Below, piece by piece: positions 35,462 through 47,314 of a stretch of 64,000 nt of DNA. The stretch covers positions 46,379,676 to 46,443,675 of the forward strand of contig CM049311.1 of assembly GCA_026874595.1 (NCBI GenBank). Direction: 5' to 3'. The stretch comes from Sipunculus nudus (taxonomy: Eukaryota > Annelida > Sipuncula > Golfingiida > Sipunculidae). Position numbers and translations under genes: made by a program. The notes under the pieces were generated by a model, which searched no databases, was not told the DNA's origin, and saw nothing but the letters and a program-made list of their open reading frames with translations. How positions within the stretch are numbered: the stretch's first letter is position 1; every line of letters begins with the position of its first letter.

Positions 35462-35988
35462 AGCCCAAAACACAGTAACGCGTGCGTCAAGCGTCACGCA
35501 TCAAATCTGGAAAAATCGCTCCACTCTATTTATCAATGACAAAACAGACAAACGCGCACACCACTCGCTCCTGGAGTGATTTTTTACGAGTGACGCGTGC
35601 TAGCCGCGTGGGGATTCCTGATAATGACATAACAAAATAGAGGGTTTCCCTTCCAAGCACTCAAATTCTTTGTAAAGCTGCGGGTGAAATGTTTGTTATA
35701 ATTCTCTGAATTTAAATTATTGATTTGAATCTGGAAAGAAAACATGAAACAAAGCAACACAAATATATAAATATCGTTCAGAATAGTGACTGAGTTCTGT
35801 CATATTTAGAACAGGCCACAAAAGATATATATTTGTATACAAATAATCCATCGCTGATTATCGAAATTACAATTTTTACAAAGATTAACAAAAAAATATA
35901 ATAGGTGCTTGGTTAATACCTTCTAATCTGATGCATGTCATGCGCATTGTAGCCGTGTAGTGTGTAATTTTGAATTTGTCGCGTGGCT
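35462..35988. mobile_element. MITE M2, inverted relative of M1
   Basis: It starts AGCCCAAAACACAGTAACGCG and ends with an inverse-type GCGTGGCT, flanked by TA. The segment 35570-35710 is the reverse complement of 35240-35400 in M1 (for example 'gattcctgataatgacataa' versus its inverse). It is longer than M1 because of an AT-rich interior at 35710-35930. Confidence 0.7.
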
Positions 35989-35989
35989 T

Positions 35990-36190
35990 AAAAGTATTTA
36001 CATACCCCTACCCCTTATCACGGCTACCTGTCCGCAGGTGCCATACGTAATGATGTGGTTGTCTTTAAATGGCCTAAAAGGATAGTGTATCCCAAAATAT
36101 TCAATGTTAACATCTTAATTCATTAATTAGACATACTTGGGGACCTAAAAATACCTATGTCATAAAATCCCAGAGGGGGTGCACGGTGAC
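35990..36190. repeat. Second copy of repeat H (empty site)
   Basis: It matches 27905-27978 joined to 30032-30165, without the CCCTTAGC transposon. The join 'gttgtctttaaatggcc' defines the insertion point of that transposon. Confidence 0.8.
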
Positions 36191-36289
36191 CACTCCTAGC
36201 CCATGGACTAATATTACTGCTATACTTTGTTACAACTTAAATTAGTCAATCATTAATTGTTGGGGTTAATGTTGTCTATCAATACATCT

Positions 36290-36590
36290 CCAGAGAGATT
36301 TCTGTGAAATATTGAAAAATTTGGCTGAAAGATTTTGGAGAAGATTTTCAAAGGTTTATTTTTTAAGCTTTTTCCCAGTAAAATCTAAATCAATAAAGAT
36401 AGCCAAAAAATGATCAATAGCTCGATCAGAGTTTTACAGATGACTGATATATATACAGAATTAAGTTATGCTAATTATGCTAATCCTGCCCTTTTTGAGA
36501 TAGTAGGGGTTAACATATAAGGACGACGTACGACAGCGGACGGATGACTCCTCACTATTGCATATAAGCTCACAGGTTTGCTAAAAAATG
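36290..36590 (-). mobile_element. Family D fragment, right end only
   Basis: It matches the last 300 bp of D ('tttctgtgaaatattgaaaa', 'aagctttttcccagtaaaatc') and ends 'aagctcacaggtttgctaaaaa' near 36589. The left part is missing. Confidence 0.85.
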
Positions 36591-37594
36591 GTTAAAATTA
36601 AGTTATAGCATTCACAAAAAATTTCTATTTCAGTTGATGTGACTAGTCCACAGATAGTGACCAGCTTTGAACGTTGTAGTACTGTGATGATACCTCGATC
36701 TATGATACTTTCATAAAGACTCCTTATTCTAAAAAAAAATATTTTTTTAATCAGGTCTCATGCTCCATATGTTTTTATTCTTCCCACAAAGTACACCCTT
36801 CATCATGACTTTTAATCTATGTTTTTACATAAAATGTTCAAAACCATCTCTACTGTTCTGTTCATTTAAAAAGACTTTTAATTCAACCTGTAAATACCTG
36901 TCTGGTGTATTCATTCTGGCCCTTTCATCTAAAGATCACCAAAGCCAGAGCAGCATGTGAACCAGCATGTAGGTGTTGAATCTTATATCACTGTCTGGCA
37001 GAACAGAGATGGCCCTGAGTTTTTTCTGATATTAACATCTCTTTATCAGAGCTGTTCCCTACAGATCCCAGTGTCATTAATTTATTTTTGTCTTCTTTTT
37101 CCAAAAAGAATTAAGTTCATAATTTCAGATGGATTTCTTTTTCCTTTTCACTTCCAAGTGCACATCTTCAACTGGTATCACAAGTAGCAAACTAGTATAA
37201 CAGAAATTAATGTAATCTCAAGTAATCAAATATTGCAGGACATAATCAGGATTTGATTGTTAGGTGAAATTCCTACATCAATTTGTCTGGGATTTTTTTA
37301 TAGTTTATTAAAAGCCAAACATCTGTAATGAAAGAGTAATCAAAACTAGCTGCTGAATCAACAACCGTTTATCATTTTTTGTTCAAGAATTAATTCTATG
37401 GTGACTTAGATTCAAAGGTAAACATAAACATCATTAAGTCATGAATGAGACAGTTATCAATAAACAAATGTACAGCAATCCCTCAATCATTTGAACCCAA
37501 TAAATGTGTGTTAAACTTATTTGCAGAAATAAATGTGATGTCATGTTGAGTCGTCAATTTATGCATGTAAGTCTCTCTTAATACGGTAGATTAT
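36591..37594. other. Unique AT-rich sequence, no supported gene
   Basis: Frames of 66-76 codons on the + strand (36760-37187) show no recognisable features. No repeats were seen. Confidence 0.5.
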
Positions 37595-38230
37595 ATTACA
37601 CAAGATCAGCATGCAGGTACTGAGCAAGATGGTATCACATAATAAAGCTTGCTTGTTTTACACATGATAAGCTTGCTGATTTTACACATTGTAAGTATGC
37701 ATGTAACAAAAGAAGATAAGCATACAAGGATTACACAGAAAAGCATGTAAGTATTACACAAGATTAGCATGCATCTATTACACAAGATAAGCATTCAAGT
37801 ATTTCACCAGATAAGCATACTAGTATTACACAAGATAAGCATGTATATAATTCACAAGATAAACATGTAGGTACTACAAAAGATAAGCATGTAGGTACTA
37901 TAAAAGATAAGCAAGCATGTAATAACAGAAGGCAAGCATACAAGTATTACACAACATAAGCATGCAGGTATTACACAAGATAAGCCTGCAAGTATTACAC
38001 ATTATAAGCATGAAGGTAGTAAAAGAGATTAACATGATTGTATTAAGCAAGATAATCATGCAGGTATTACACATAATAAGCATGCAGGTATTACACAAGA
38101 TAAGCATGTAGGTACTACTAAAGATAAGCATGCAGGTAATAACAGAAGGCAAGAATACAAGTATTACACAACATAAGCATGCAGGTATTACCAAAAAAAA
38201 GAGCATGCAAGTACTGCACAAGATTAGCAA
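37595..38230. repeat. 24-bp tandem minisatellite, about 25 copies
   Basis: The unit is approximately 'aagcatgcaggtattacaca' + 'agat'. Variants include a deleted or replaced middle ('aataacagaaggc', twice). Because 24 is a multiple of three, frames on the - strand show a repeated octapeptide (MLILCNTC). This follows from the period and is not evidence of coding. A longer period may exist, since the 'aacagaaggcaagcatacaa' variant recurs at about 37923 and 38143. Confidence 0.9.
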
Positions 38231-38793
38231 TTGCTATGTAAATTCTTTAGAAATGCATTGCAAATCATCTTAAAATATATGTATACATAAGTAAAAAAGA
38301 CAAATTGAAACAGATTAATGGATGAAGATCCATGGACAGATGACAGGTGACTGATAGATGATGGGCTGATGATGGACAGTGAAGACTTGATGTGGAGACA
38401 GCGTGGTGCAGTAATAACTCACAGCTGCGTGAGGAAAATATTACTTCCCAATGACCTGTCAACCTGAGAAGTCAGAATTAATTCCAGAAGAGACATACAA
38501 GGTTTAGGTTATGATAAATCTCTCCTGGGGGACAGAGAGAATGTATGATATCACAAACCCTCCCAAGATACATCAAACTAAAGCAATACATTTTGAAGAC
38601 TGACAGACAGTGATGAACAGCCAATCTCTCCAGTGAGTCATCATAAACAATCAAGCCAAGATAAATAGTATCCTAGACATGAGATGTTTTGATTTACGTG
38701 ATGTCTTCACAAAATCAAAGTCAGACTCCCCTGACATACTGTGATCACAGAGGCTCTGTCTCTTAATACTCCTGTGATATTATCACAATACTA
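38231..38793. other. Unique sequence between minisatellite and A4
   Basis: No reading frame, tandem repeat or terminal repeat was recognised. 'gatgaagatccatggacaga' near 38321 lies in a mildly GATG-rich stretch. Confidence 0.5.
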
Positions 38794-39112
38794 ACAAGTG
38801 ACCCATGGGTCATGACGCTCAGCTGACTGGGAAGAGATTCGCAAAAGGAAATTTTATCATCAGAATGGTAGTATATACCCATTCAACTGAAGCATCAAAC
38901 AGATTAACCAACAGGCCAAGATTTAGTCTGTATTTATATATCTCAAAAATAGAGAAAAATGTGTAAACTTTTAAAACTAGAATACAGGTAACCGACAAGT
39001 GACTACATGTATCTGCAAAATCGGATAGTGAGGCATGGATTGAGTGGCAAGGGGAAATAGAGTGAGGTATGTTGCATATTAGCATGGATGTCTGCAGCCT
39101 AAATGTGTATGT

Positions 39113-39990
39113 AGGTTGTGCCACCTACCACAAATCCAGAAAGCTGTCCAAGTTGTATACACCTGCAAAATTTTAGGCAGAAAAGTCAAACCACTACATG
39201 TATATGAGCGATTTTTTGCCCATGGCAGACAAACAGACAAACACTGTGCAAAAATCTTTGCAGGTAACCCCTCCAGTTTTGTGTATGATAAAGCCCTATG
39301 TGAGATCTAAACACATGCACAATTTTGGCCGGATCGGTCAAATGGTTCCTGAGATATGAGCTTGGAGGTGTCCAGCGTTAACTAGAATGTAGGTGGCGCC
39401 ACCTGTCATAAAATCAAGAAAGCTGTCCACGATGTATAAACCTGCAAAATTTTAGGCAGTTATGTCGAACCACTACAGAGAAATGAGTGATTTTAGGCCA
39501 CGGCAGACTAACAGACAGACCCTGTGCAAACATTGTTACAGGTGGCGCCACCATTTTTTGTGTATGTTACAGAGCTATCAAAGGGCTACATTTCTATAAA
39601 CTTTATTTCCTGATCGGTCAAATGGTTCCCGAGATATAAGCTTGGATGTCATCAGCGTGAACGTGAACGTAGGTGGCGCCACCTGTCATAAAATCAAGAA
39701 AGCTATCCTGGATGTATACACATGACGAATTTCAGGTGAATTAGTCAATATGAGTGATTTTAACCCAAGGCAGATGAACAGATGGACACTGTGCAAACAT
39801 GGTTACAGGTGGCGCCACCATTTTTTGTGTATGTTATAAGCAATCCAAGGGCTACATTTGTATCAATTTTATTTCCTGATCGGTCAAACGGTTCCCGAGA
39901 TATGAGGGTTTATGAGTGGAAACAGACCCACAAATGGACACTGGATAGAGAGAAAAGGTCAGAGGTCAATGCAAATTGGTTAGGAACCAG
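39113..39990. repeat. ~279-bp tandem array, three dimeric units
   Basis: Each unit carries two palindrome cores: 'gtaggtggcgccacctgtca' (39113 degenerate, 39392, 39672) and 'caggtggcgccaccattttt' (39262 degenerate, 39541, 39808). Both are followed by recurring phrases such as 'gatcggtcaaatggttcc'. Confidence 0.85.
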
Positions 39991-40039
39991 TTCACATGTG
40001 ACCCGATAATAGGTGTAAGTTTGGGAAAAATCGGTCCAT

Positions 40040-40138
40040 TAGTCTCCGAGGAGCTCTCTGGAAACGAACGCCGCCGCGGCGGAGGAACTCTGTCAAAAAC
40101 ATAGTACCCGCAAAACTTCGTTTTGGCGGATACAAAAA
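40040..40138 (-). mobile_element. Possible terminus of a further family (G) inside A4
   Basis: A GC-rich block ('gaacgccgccgcggcggagg') is followed by the hairpin CCGCAAAACttcGTTTTGGCGG at 40110-40131 and then ATACAAAAA, after which the 337-bp A array begins. The form, a hairpin whose 3' arm abuts TAyAAAAA, resembles the E terminus. No matching left end was found, so the extent is unknown and the 279-bp array may belong to G rather than A. Confidence 0.4.
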
Positions 40139-40142
40139 TACA

Positions 40143-42100
40143 GGTGGCTCCACCAGTCTGCAGAAACTAATAAAAACACTTAATGGTCAATATCCATGCA
40201 AAAAATCATGGTGATCTCTGCATTAGTTGTTCAGATACTTCAGTTTTTGTATCAAATTGACCATTATTCTGAGGGATACTTCGGAGTCCTATAGCTTGAA
40301 GGATATGGGTAACAGAGACCTAATTTCAAGTTTCCACAGGCACCTTTCATGGGCCTCCTTGCATGACAAGAATGAAGATTCTAGGTCCAGTTGTTGCGAT
40401 TTGTACCCTGTTGACAGATAACCACATCTTTAAAGGTCTCAAAAAAAAAAAAATTCGTAAAAATTTGAAAAAAAAATAGAGGTGGCACACCCAGTCTGCA
40501 GAAACTGATGGAACAGCTCATGATCAATATGTATGCCGAAAATCATGACCATTAGTGTTGTAGTTATTGAAATACTGCAGTTTTTGTATCAAATTTTCCA
40601 TTATTCTGGGGGGGGGGGTATTTTGGACCCATACAGCTTAAAGAATATGGGTAACAGAGACCTAATTTCAAGTTTCCATGGAGACTTTTCATGGGTCTCC
40701 CTGTGTGTCAAGAATGAAGATTCTTGGTCCAGTTTTTATGATTTGTGCCCTGTTAACAGATGTTCATATCTTTAAAGGTCTCAAAAATACAGAAAAATTT
40801 CGTTAAAAAAAACGAACAAATACAGGTGGTGCCACCAGTCTGCAGAAACTTATGAAACACTCCATGATCAATATCCATGCAAACAATTATGGTTATCTCT
40901 GCATTAGTTGTTCAGATACTTTAGCTTTTGTATCAAATTTTCCATTATTCTGAGCTGTACTTTGGAGTGCCATAGCTCAAAGGATATGGGTAACAGAGAC
41001 CAAATTTCAGGTTTCCATGGAGACTTATCATGGGTCTCCCTGTGTGTCAAGAACGAAGATTCTAGGTCCAATCGTTACGATTTGTACCCTGTTGACAGAT
41101 AACTACATCCTTAAAGGTCTCAAAAATGGAGAAAACAATTCGTGAACATTGAAAAATACAGGTGGCGCCACCAGTCTGCACAAACTGATGAAACATCTCA
41201 TGATCAATATGTATGTCAAAAATCATGACCATCAGTGATGTAGTTAATGAGATATTGAAGTTTTTGTATGAAATTTTTGACTATTCTGGGGGGTAATTTT
41301 GGGCCCCATAGCTCGAAGGATATGGGTAACAGAGACCTAATTTCTGGTTTCCATGGAGACTTTTCATAGGTCTCTCAGTGTGTCAAAAAAGAAGATTCTA
41401 GGTCCAGTCGTTACAATTTGTGCCACACTAACAGATGACAGCATCCTCAAAGGTCTCAAAAATAGAGGAAAAAATCGTAAAAAATCAAACAGTACAGGTG
41501 GCGCCACCAGTCTGCAGGAACTGATCGAACATCTCATGATCAATATGTATGCAAAAAATGAAGACCATCAGTGATGTAGTTATTGAGATATTGAAGTTTT
41601 TGTATGAAATTTTTTACTATTCTGGGGGGTACTTTGGGGCCCCATAGCTCAAAGGATATGGGTAACAGAGACCTAATTTCTGGTTTCCAAGGAGATTTTT
41701 CATGGACCTCTCAGTGTGTCAAGAATTAAGATTCTAAGTCCAGTCTTTATGATTTGTGCCTTGTTAACAGATGTTCACATTTTTAAAGGTCTCAAAAATA
41801 GAGAAAAAAATTCGTAAAAAATCGAAAAATACAGGTGGCGCCACCAGTCTGCAGGAAGTGATGTAACATCTCATGATCAATATGTATGCCAAATATCATG
41901 ACCATCAGTCAAGTAGTTAATGAGATATTGAAGTTTTTGTATGAAATTTTTGACTTTTCTGGGGGGTACTTTGGGGCCACATAGCTCGAAGGATATGGGT
42001 AACAGAGACCTAATTTCTGGTTTCCAAGGAGATTTTTTATGGACCTCTCAGAATACCAAGTTACAAGGTTCTAGGTCCAGCGGTTACGATTTGTGCCTGG
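40143..42100. repeat. ~337-bp tandem array, six units
   Basis: Units start at the palindrome: 40143 (GGTGGCTCCACC), 40481, 40825, 41161, 41497 and 41834, so the period is 336-344 bp. Each unit contains 'ccagtctgcaga/ggaact', 'tggtttccaaggaga' and 'gttacgatttgtgccc'. The last unit runs into the ACGG tract of A4. Older units on the left are more diverged in the palindrome. Confidence 0.95.
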
Positions 42101-42202
42101 TTAACGGACGGACAGACGGACAGAGAGACAGACGGACAGACGGACGACGGACAAAGAGTGATCGCTATAGCTCAGATGACTTTCAGTCAGCTGAGCTAAA
42201 AA

Positions 42203-42502
42203 CCCACAAACAGCATCTATCCAAGCAGTCTCTACTAACCAAAAATTAATAAGACCAAGAAAAGAATGGTTTCTCAGGCACCAGCCATGTAAATTTTGAC
42301 CCCTTCAAACAAAAATATTATTTTGATTCTCAGTAGAAATATACTGAGTTTGAGTTCAAGTTACTCAATTTTTTTTCAAGGAAATAAAACGACAAAATTT
42401 TGATAAATTTTCCTTTTATTACCCTGTGCTTTTAACTGTTAAACAAAAATAATTTTGTTGCCCCCTGAACATATTAAAAGTTTTTATCAAAGTCTTTTAT
42501 AA
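42203..42502. other. Unique AT-rich spacer between A4 and D5
   Basis: No gene or repeat structure seen. Confidence 0.6.
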
Positions 42503-43610
42503 ACAAGGCCTACAGGCCTAATGCAAACCTGTGCAATGGGATATAAATCAGGTATATTGCTTCCATGATAACATGCTTGACCAATATTTGAAAGTACTTG
42601 ATTAGTTTTCAATTATATGTGTGACATGCACATGTGCAATGCAGGTACTTAGCTTTTATACTCAAGTACAAGTTCCAATTACACAAAAATCACTCCAGAA
42701 AAACTCGCATTGATGTACACAAAAGAAAAATGATTATAGATGCCGCCACCAGTCTTGTATATGAGAAAGTCATCGGAGATGTATGGACATGTAAATTTCA
42801 GACTGATACTACAAACTACTCTCGAACTATATTACACTGTATGTGAAACCCAAAACAATTGAAGTGGCGCCACAAGTCTCGTATATGACAAAGCTATCCA
42901 AGATGTATAAATATGCCCAATTTAAGGATGCTATATCAAATCCCTCCTGAGAAATAAGCAGGGACATACACTTTGCAAAAATAGTTGTAGGTGGCATCAC
43001 CAGTCTTGTGTATGAGAAAGCCATCAAAGCTGCATGGACTAGTCAAAATTTCAGGCCAATACATCAAACTTCTCTTGAGTCAGGTGCACTGGGCTGACTC
43101 AGATGAGGCAGTCAGTTGAACCAAGTGAACCAAAACAAACTGCCAGCTAAAGCTACTTCAAGAGTGAACTGAGTGAACTCTTGACCTGTATATGGCTGCA
43201 CTGAGTGAACTCTTGACCTATTGCCTAATCTGATACAGTTGGCAGTCTGCCAATGCTATAAATATAATCTGACTAAAACTTGGCCTGTTGCCAAATCTGA
43301 ACTAGTTGGCAGTCTGCCAAGCTATTCATAGAAACAGTGACAATCTTGACCTGTTGGTAAATCTGTTTACACATACTAAAGCTACTTCAAGAGTGAACTG
43401 AGTGAAGTCTTGACCTCTATATGGCTGCACTGAGTGAACTCTTGACCTATTGTCTAATCTGATACAGTTGGCAGTCTGCCAAAACTATAAATAGAATCTG
43501 ACTAAAACTTGACCTGTTGCCAAATAGGAACTAGTTGGCAGTCTGCCAAGCTATTCATAGAAACAGTGACAATCTTGACCTGTTGGTATATATGTTTACA
43601 TATACTGCAA
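42503..43610 (-). mobile_element. Family D element D5, left part only
   Basis: It has the left terminus 'acaaggcctacaggcctaat' at 42503 and the motif GCAAACCTGTGC. Unlike D1 and D2 it lacks an A insertion: 'gatgtacacaaaagaaaaat' runs directly into 'gattatagatgccgccacca'. It is broken off at about 43610. A 228-bp internal tandem duplication is present, with 'aaagctacttcaagagtgaa' at about 43149 and again at 43378. Confidence 0.8.
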
Positions 43611-44010
43611 GACTTGTTGGATTTGGCCACTGATTATTTATATTGCCTGTACAGCTCTGCTTATATACCCAAAGAGCTCAGTCTTCCCGTCTTAACCTCA
43701 GTATTTCGGTTGTCTGGAGCTAACCCAGAAAGGCATCTAGGATCTTATCTTGGAGTGACATCCATAATTATATGTTCAAACACTTCATTTTATCTATACA
43801 ACATATGGAGGCCAGTACCTGGAATCTAACTTTTTTATCTTTCATCTGTGCTGATTGAGCGGATGCATGGCTCAGCTTGCAGGAGTCAACATAAGATTGA
43901 ACCTCGACTCCATTTCGATTTGATATGAGATGACATGATTATATATGGAATATATTTAAATTAATACTATGGTAACACTGCAATTCATGAAATGTAATTT
44001 TTTAGACTCA
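43611..44010. other. Unique sequence with a weak tRNA-like patch
   Basis: No gene seen. At 43868-43905 a box-A-like TGGCTCAGCTTGCAGG is followed 12 bp after its end by GATTGAACCTC, which could be the trace of a tRNA-derived SINE. The match is weak. Confidence 0.35.
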
Positions 44011-44103
44011 ACAAGTGACCCATGGGTCATGACGCTCAGCTGACTGGCATGTTGACAAAATGTCCTTGCACAGCAACTAAATAAGGTAATGTAGGTGGCA
44101 TCA

Positions 44104-44190
44104 TAAATAATAATAATAATAATAATGAATAGTACTTATATAGCGCTGAACTCCAAGATCAGACTCACAGCGCTTCATCCTTCATGATTA
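44104..44190. repeat. (AAT)n with an AGCGCTG inverted repeat
   Basis: Seven AAT units are followed by 'gaatagtacttatatagcgc'. AGCGCTG and its inverse CAGCGCT are separated by about 19 bp. The block sits in the middle of a palindrome core of A3 (GGTGGC/atcat), as though inserted there. Similar 'tatatagcgct' blocks are a common interspersed motif in marine invertebrate genomes. Confidence 0.6.
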
Positions 44191-45155
44191 TTAGCTTACG
44201 TTCATCAAGACCCATAAGCACTCCAAATTTTATGACAATGTGTGTATATTGCATTATTTCTGGAAATTATGCCCTGTAACTTGGAGAATATAGATCACAG
44301 TGACCTGATTTCAGGTTTCTGAGGAGAATTTTTTAGGAACTCTCAGGATGATAAGTTAGAAGGTTCTAGGTCCAATGGTTATGATTTGTGCCCTGCTATG
44401 GTATCAAATTATCAATTATTCCTTGGGGTGCTTATAAACCCATATAGCTCAAAGAATATTGGTAACAAATACCTCATTTCAGGTTTCCAAGGAGATTTTT
44501 CAAGGAAGTCCTTGGATGTCAAGTTAGTAGATTCTGGGACAAACGGTTAACATTTATGTCCTGTTAACAGACAACTGCAACTTTAAAGGTCTCAAAAATA
44601 GAGAAAAAAATGTGATAAAATTGGAAAAAAAATCAGGTGGCACCACCAGTCAGGAACTGATAATGTACTCCTTGATCAAAATGAACCATGATGATCAATG
44701 CATTAATCCTTCAGATCCTGGAGTTTTTGTATCAAAATTTTAATTATTCGGGGGGCACTTACAAGCATGTTAGCTTGGATGATATAGGTAACAGAGACCT
44801 AATTTCAGGTTTTCTGTAGGGAACTTTGGAGGAACTCTCAAAATGTCATGTATGAAGATTTTAAGTCAATGGTTATGATATGTGCCCTGTTTTGGTATCA
44901 AATTTCCAATTATTTTGGGGGGATACCTTTAAAGCCACATAATAATGAGAATATGGGTAGTAGAGACCAAATTTCAGGTTTTCTGTAGGAAACTTTGGAG
45001 GAACTCTCAGGATGTCATGTTTGAAGATTTTAAGTCCAATGGTTATGATTTGTGCCATGCTTTGGTATCAAATTTTCAATTATTCTGGGGGATACTTATA
45101 AGCCCCATAGCTCTGAGAATATTGGTAGAAGAGACCAAATTTCAGGTTTAAAAAA

Positions 45156-46831
45156 ACAAGGGACCTATGGGTCACTGTGCTCAGCTGACGTTAACCTTGA
45201 AGGTAAAAATCTAAAATAATATCTAATGGAGATAAAGTGTAAGAGGAAGAGGTAATAAAGGCCATGGTTGGTTTATATGATTGGTTTGTATTGATGAGCA
45301 AGAAATTGTTGCAAAAAATATTTTGTGACCTCACCATGTAGTTTCCTAATGTTGAAACTAAAGCATGTGAGCAGTTTGTGAACAAATGATCTGTACTATT
45401 ACCATGATCATTAGTTGGTTTTTCGATTAACTGTTGACATTTCAGTAGTTTACACATTTGTTCAATTGAATCTATTTTTTTGCATAATATATATTTTTAA
45501 TTATATATGTTTTTTTTCATGAAATGTATACAGCTGAAATATAGCTAATTAACAACATAAAACAGGGCAAACAATGCCTGATCTCAAATTCTGCTGAGGC
45601 AGGAAAATAATGAACAAATGTTTGTATTAAATCCTGATTTTTTTATCACATCAATTATTTTCTAATTTAAGTATATATTTCTATACATTTCCAATTTAAC
45701 ATATATATCTGAATATAAAAGTTGATTCATAATTCTCAATTGCATCATCATAAATCTCAATCTTGTCAGATAACACCACATCATGCATACAAATGTTTAT
45801 TTATTTTTTACCACAAAAATATATCTTTTAAATCTGCAAAACAATAAATATCTAAAAATAATACTTGATTTAGATTTCACAATTTTTAATTGTGTCTTTA
45901 TTTATCCATAATGTGCTTCATATTTTATAATAATTTAAGCATACTGATGGGTTCATTTATATTTGTTAAAATCATTTAAAAGAAATTTGATTTCTTTAAA
46001 AATGCTACATTACACAACATTGCATCTTCTGGATTACACCTTGAATTATTTTTTCAAGGAAAGTTTTTGCATATCGGAGTGGAAACAGCATTACAATTAA
46101 GGAGATACAGTGAAAACAATAACAATTACTGCATAACACTTGGTGGGTTGGGTTTGCGGGGGGGGGGGGGGGGGGGGTTATTGGGGTGGTGATATTAGAA
46201 TAACTGTACACCTGTCACAGCAGGGGATCTCCCCCAGTGACTGTAACAAATCAGAAACCCTGGCATAGCTGACTTCCAGTGACCTGCAGTGGGACCCTGC
46301 ATCTGTAATCAAAGCAAGTGACTACAGAAAAAAAAATCAATAACCAGCTTAATTTTCAAGCTTTTATTTTCAAATTTCAGATTTAGACAAACTAAATATT
46401 TATGTTTACATGCTGTGAAAATTAAATCAATGGTGCTTACAGGAAAAAAACATGCCATGGTCAAAATTGGGCAAAATTTAAGGTACTGATTTTTTTTTAT
46501 ACTAATTACTTAAAAAATTTACAAAATTCAGATCTAATTTTGGGTAAACAATTGAATCTTAATTAAACATAGTTATATACTTGAGGAAATAGACTCTAGT
46601 TTTGAGGTTTTTCTTTAATTTCTCAAAGGAACGAAGTCGCAAAGACCCAGTTTTCGGCTTGATAGGAGATCTTGGGGACATCTAACATTATGCTGAATTT
46701 TGGATTCCTAGGTCTTACGGTTTCAAAACGTGCCACATCTACGGATCGACGGACGGACGGACAGACGGACGGACGACGGACAATGGACCACGACTATAGC
46801 TCAGATGACTTATAGTCAGCTGAGTTAAAAA
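45156..46831 (-). mobile_element. Family B Helentron-like element B4, nested in A3
   Basis: The left terminus is acaaGGGACCTATGGGTCac...GCTCAGCTGAC at 45156-45188. The right terminus TCAGCTGAGTTAAAAA ends at 46831, after a (GGAC)n tract at 46748-46777. The last 500 bp match B2. The middle (about 45200-46130) is unlike other B copies and very AT-rich. A G-run lies at 46158-46178. Confidence 0.85.
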
Positions 46832-47314
46832 CATTTCATGGACCTCCCAGGATATGAATTTAGAAGATTCTAAGTCCAGTGGTTGCAATTTGTGCCCTGT
46901 CAATGGATGACTGCATCTTTAAAAGTCTCAAAAATAGAAAAAAAGCATAAAAATTCGAAAAAATCAGGTGGCACCATCAGTCTTCAGGAAATGATGTACC
47001 ACTCCATGATCAAGATGCATGCAAAGATTCATGGTGATCAATGCATTAGTTGTTCAGATACTGGAGCTTTTGTATCAAATTTTTAATGATTGGGTGGGGG
47101 GGGGGGGGAGGGGTATTTCTAAGCCCCATAGCTCAGATGATATGGAGAACAGAGACCTAATTTTAGGTTTCCAAGGAGATTATGCATGGACCTCCCTTCA
47201 TGTCAAGTAGGAAAAGTCCAGGTCCAGCGATTACATTAATGACTGGTTAACTGACCGACAGACATATAAGAACAAAGAGTGATCGCTATAGCAAAGATGA
47301 CTTTTAGCTAAAAA

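Larger units (their letters stand above)
38794..42202 (-). mobile_element. Family A Helentron-like element A4 with two satellite arrays
   Basis: The left terminus acaagtGACCCATGGGTCatgac then GCTCAGCTGAC is at 38794-38827. The right terminus AGTCAGCTGAGCTAAAAA ends at 42202, after a (GGAC/AGAC)n tract at 42103-42151. The interior holds a roughly 279-bp array (about 39113-39990) and a roughly 337-bp array (40143-42100). Seven exact GGTGGCGCCACC palindromes lie inside. A possible end of another element family lies at 40040-40138. No coding capacity. Confidence 0.85.
44011..47314 (-). mobile_element. Family A Helentron-like element A3 (host of B4)
   Basis: The left terminus acaagtGACCCATGGGTCatgac then GCTCAGCTGAC starts at 44011. 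The right end 'cttttagctaaaaa' is at 47301-47314 and is degenerate. Internal units related to the 337-bp array of A4 carry cores at 44094, 44637 and 46967. B4 (45156-46831) interrupts the phrase 'ttcaggttt|ccaaggagattt'. A G-run lies at about 47094-47108. Confidence 0.85.

Noticed and set aside
37898-38230. 110-codon Met/Leu/Cys-rich frame on the - strand
   Set aside because: It is the translation of a 24-bp minisatellite. It has no signal of a real protein and contains irregular breaks in neighbouring units.
37595-38230. CRISPR-like array
   Set aside because: The 24-bp repeats are contiguous and degenerate without unique spacers, and the window is eukaryotic in character. The 38-bp and 41-bp arrays were dismissed for the same reason.
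43868-43905. tRNA gene
   Set aside because: Boxes A and B are weak and no cloverleaf can be drawn. At most it is a SINE trace.
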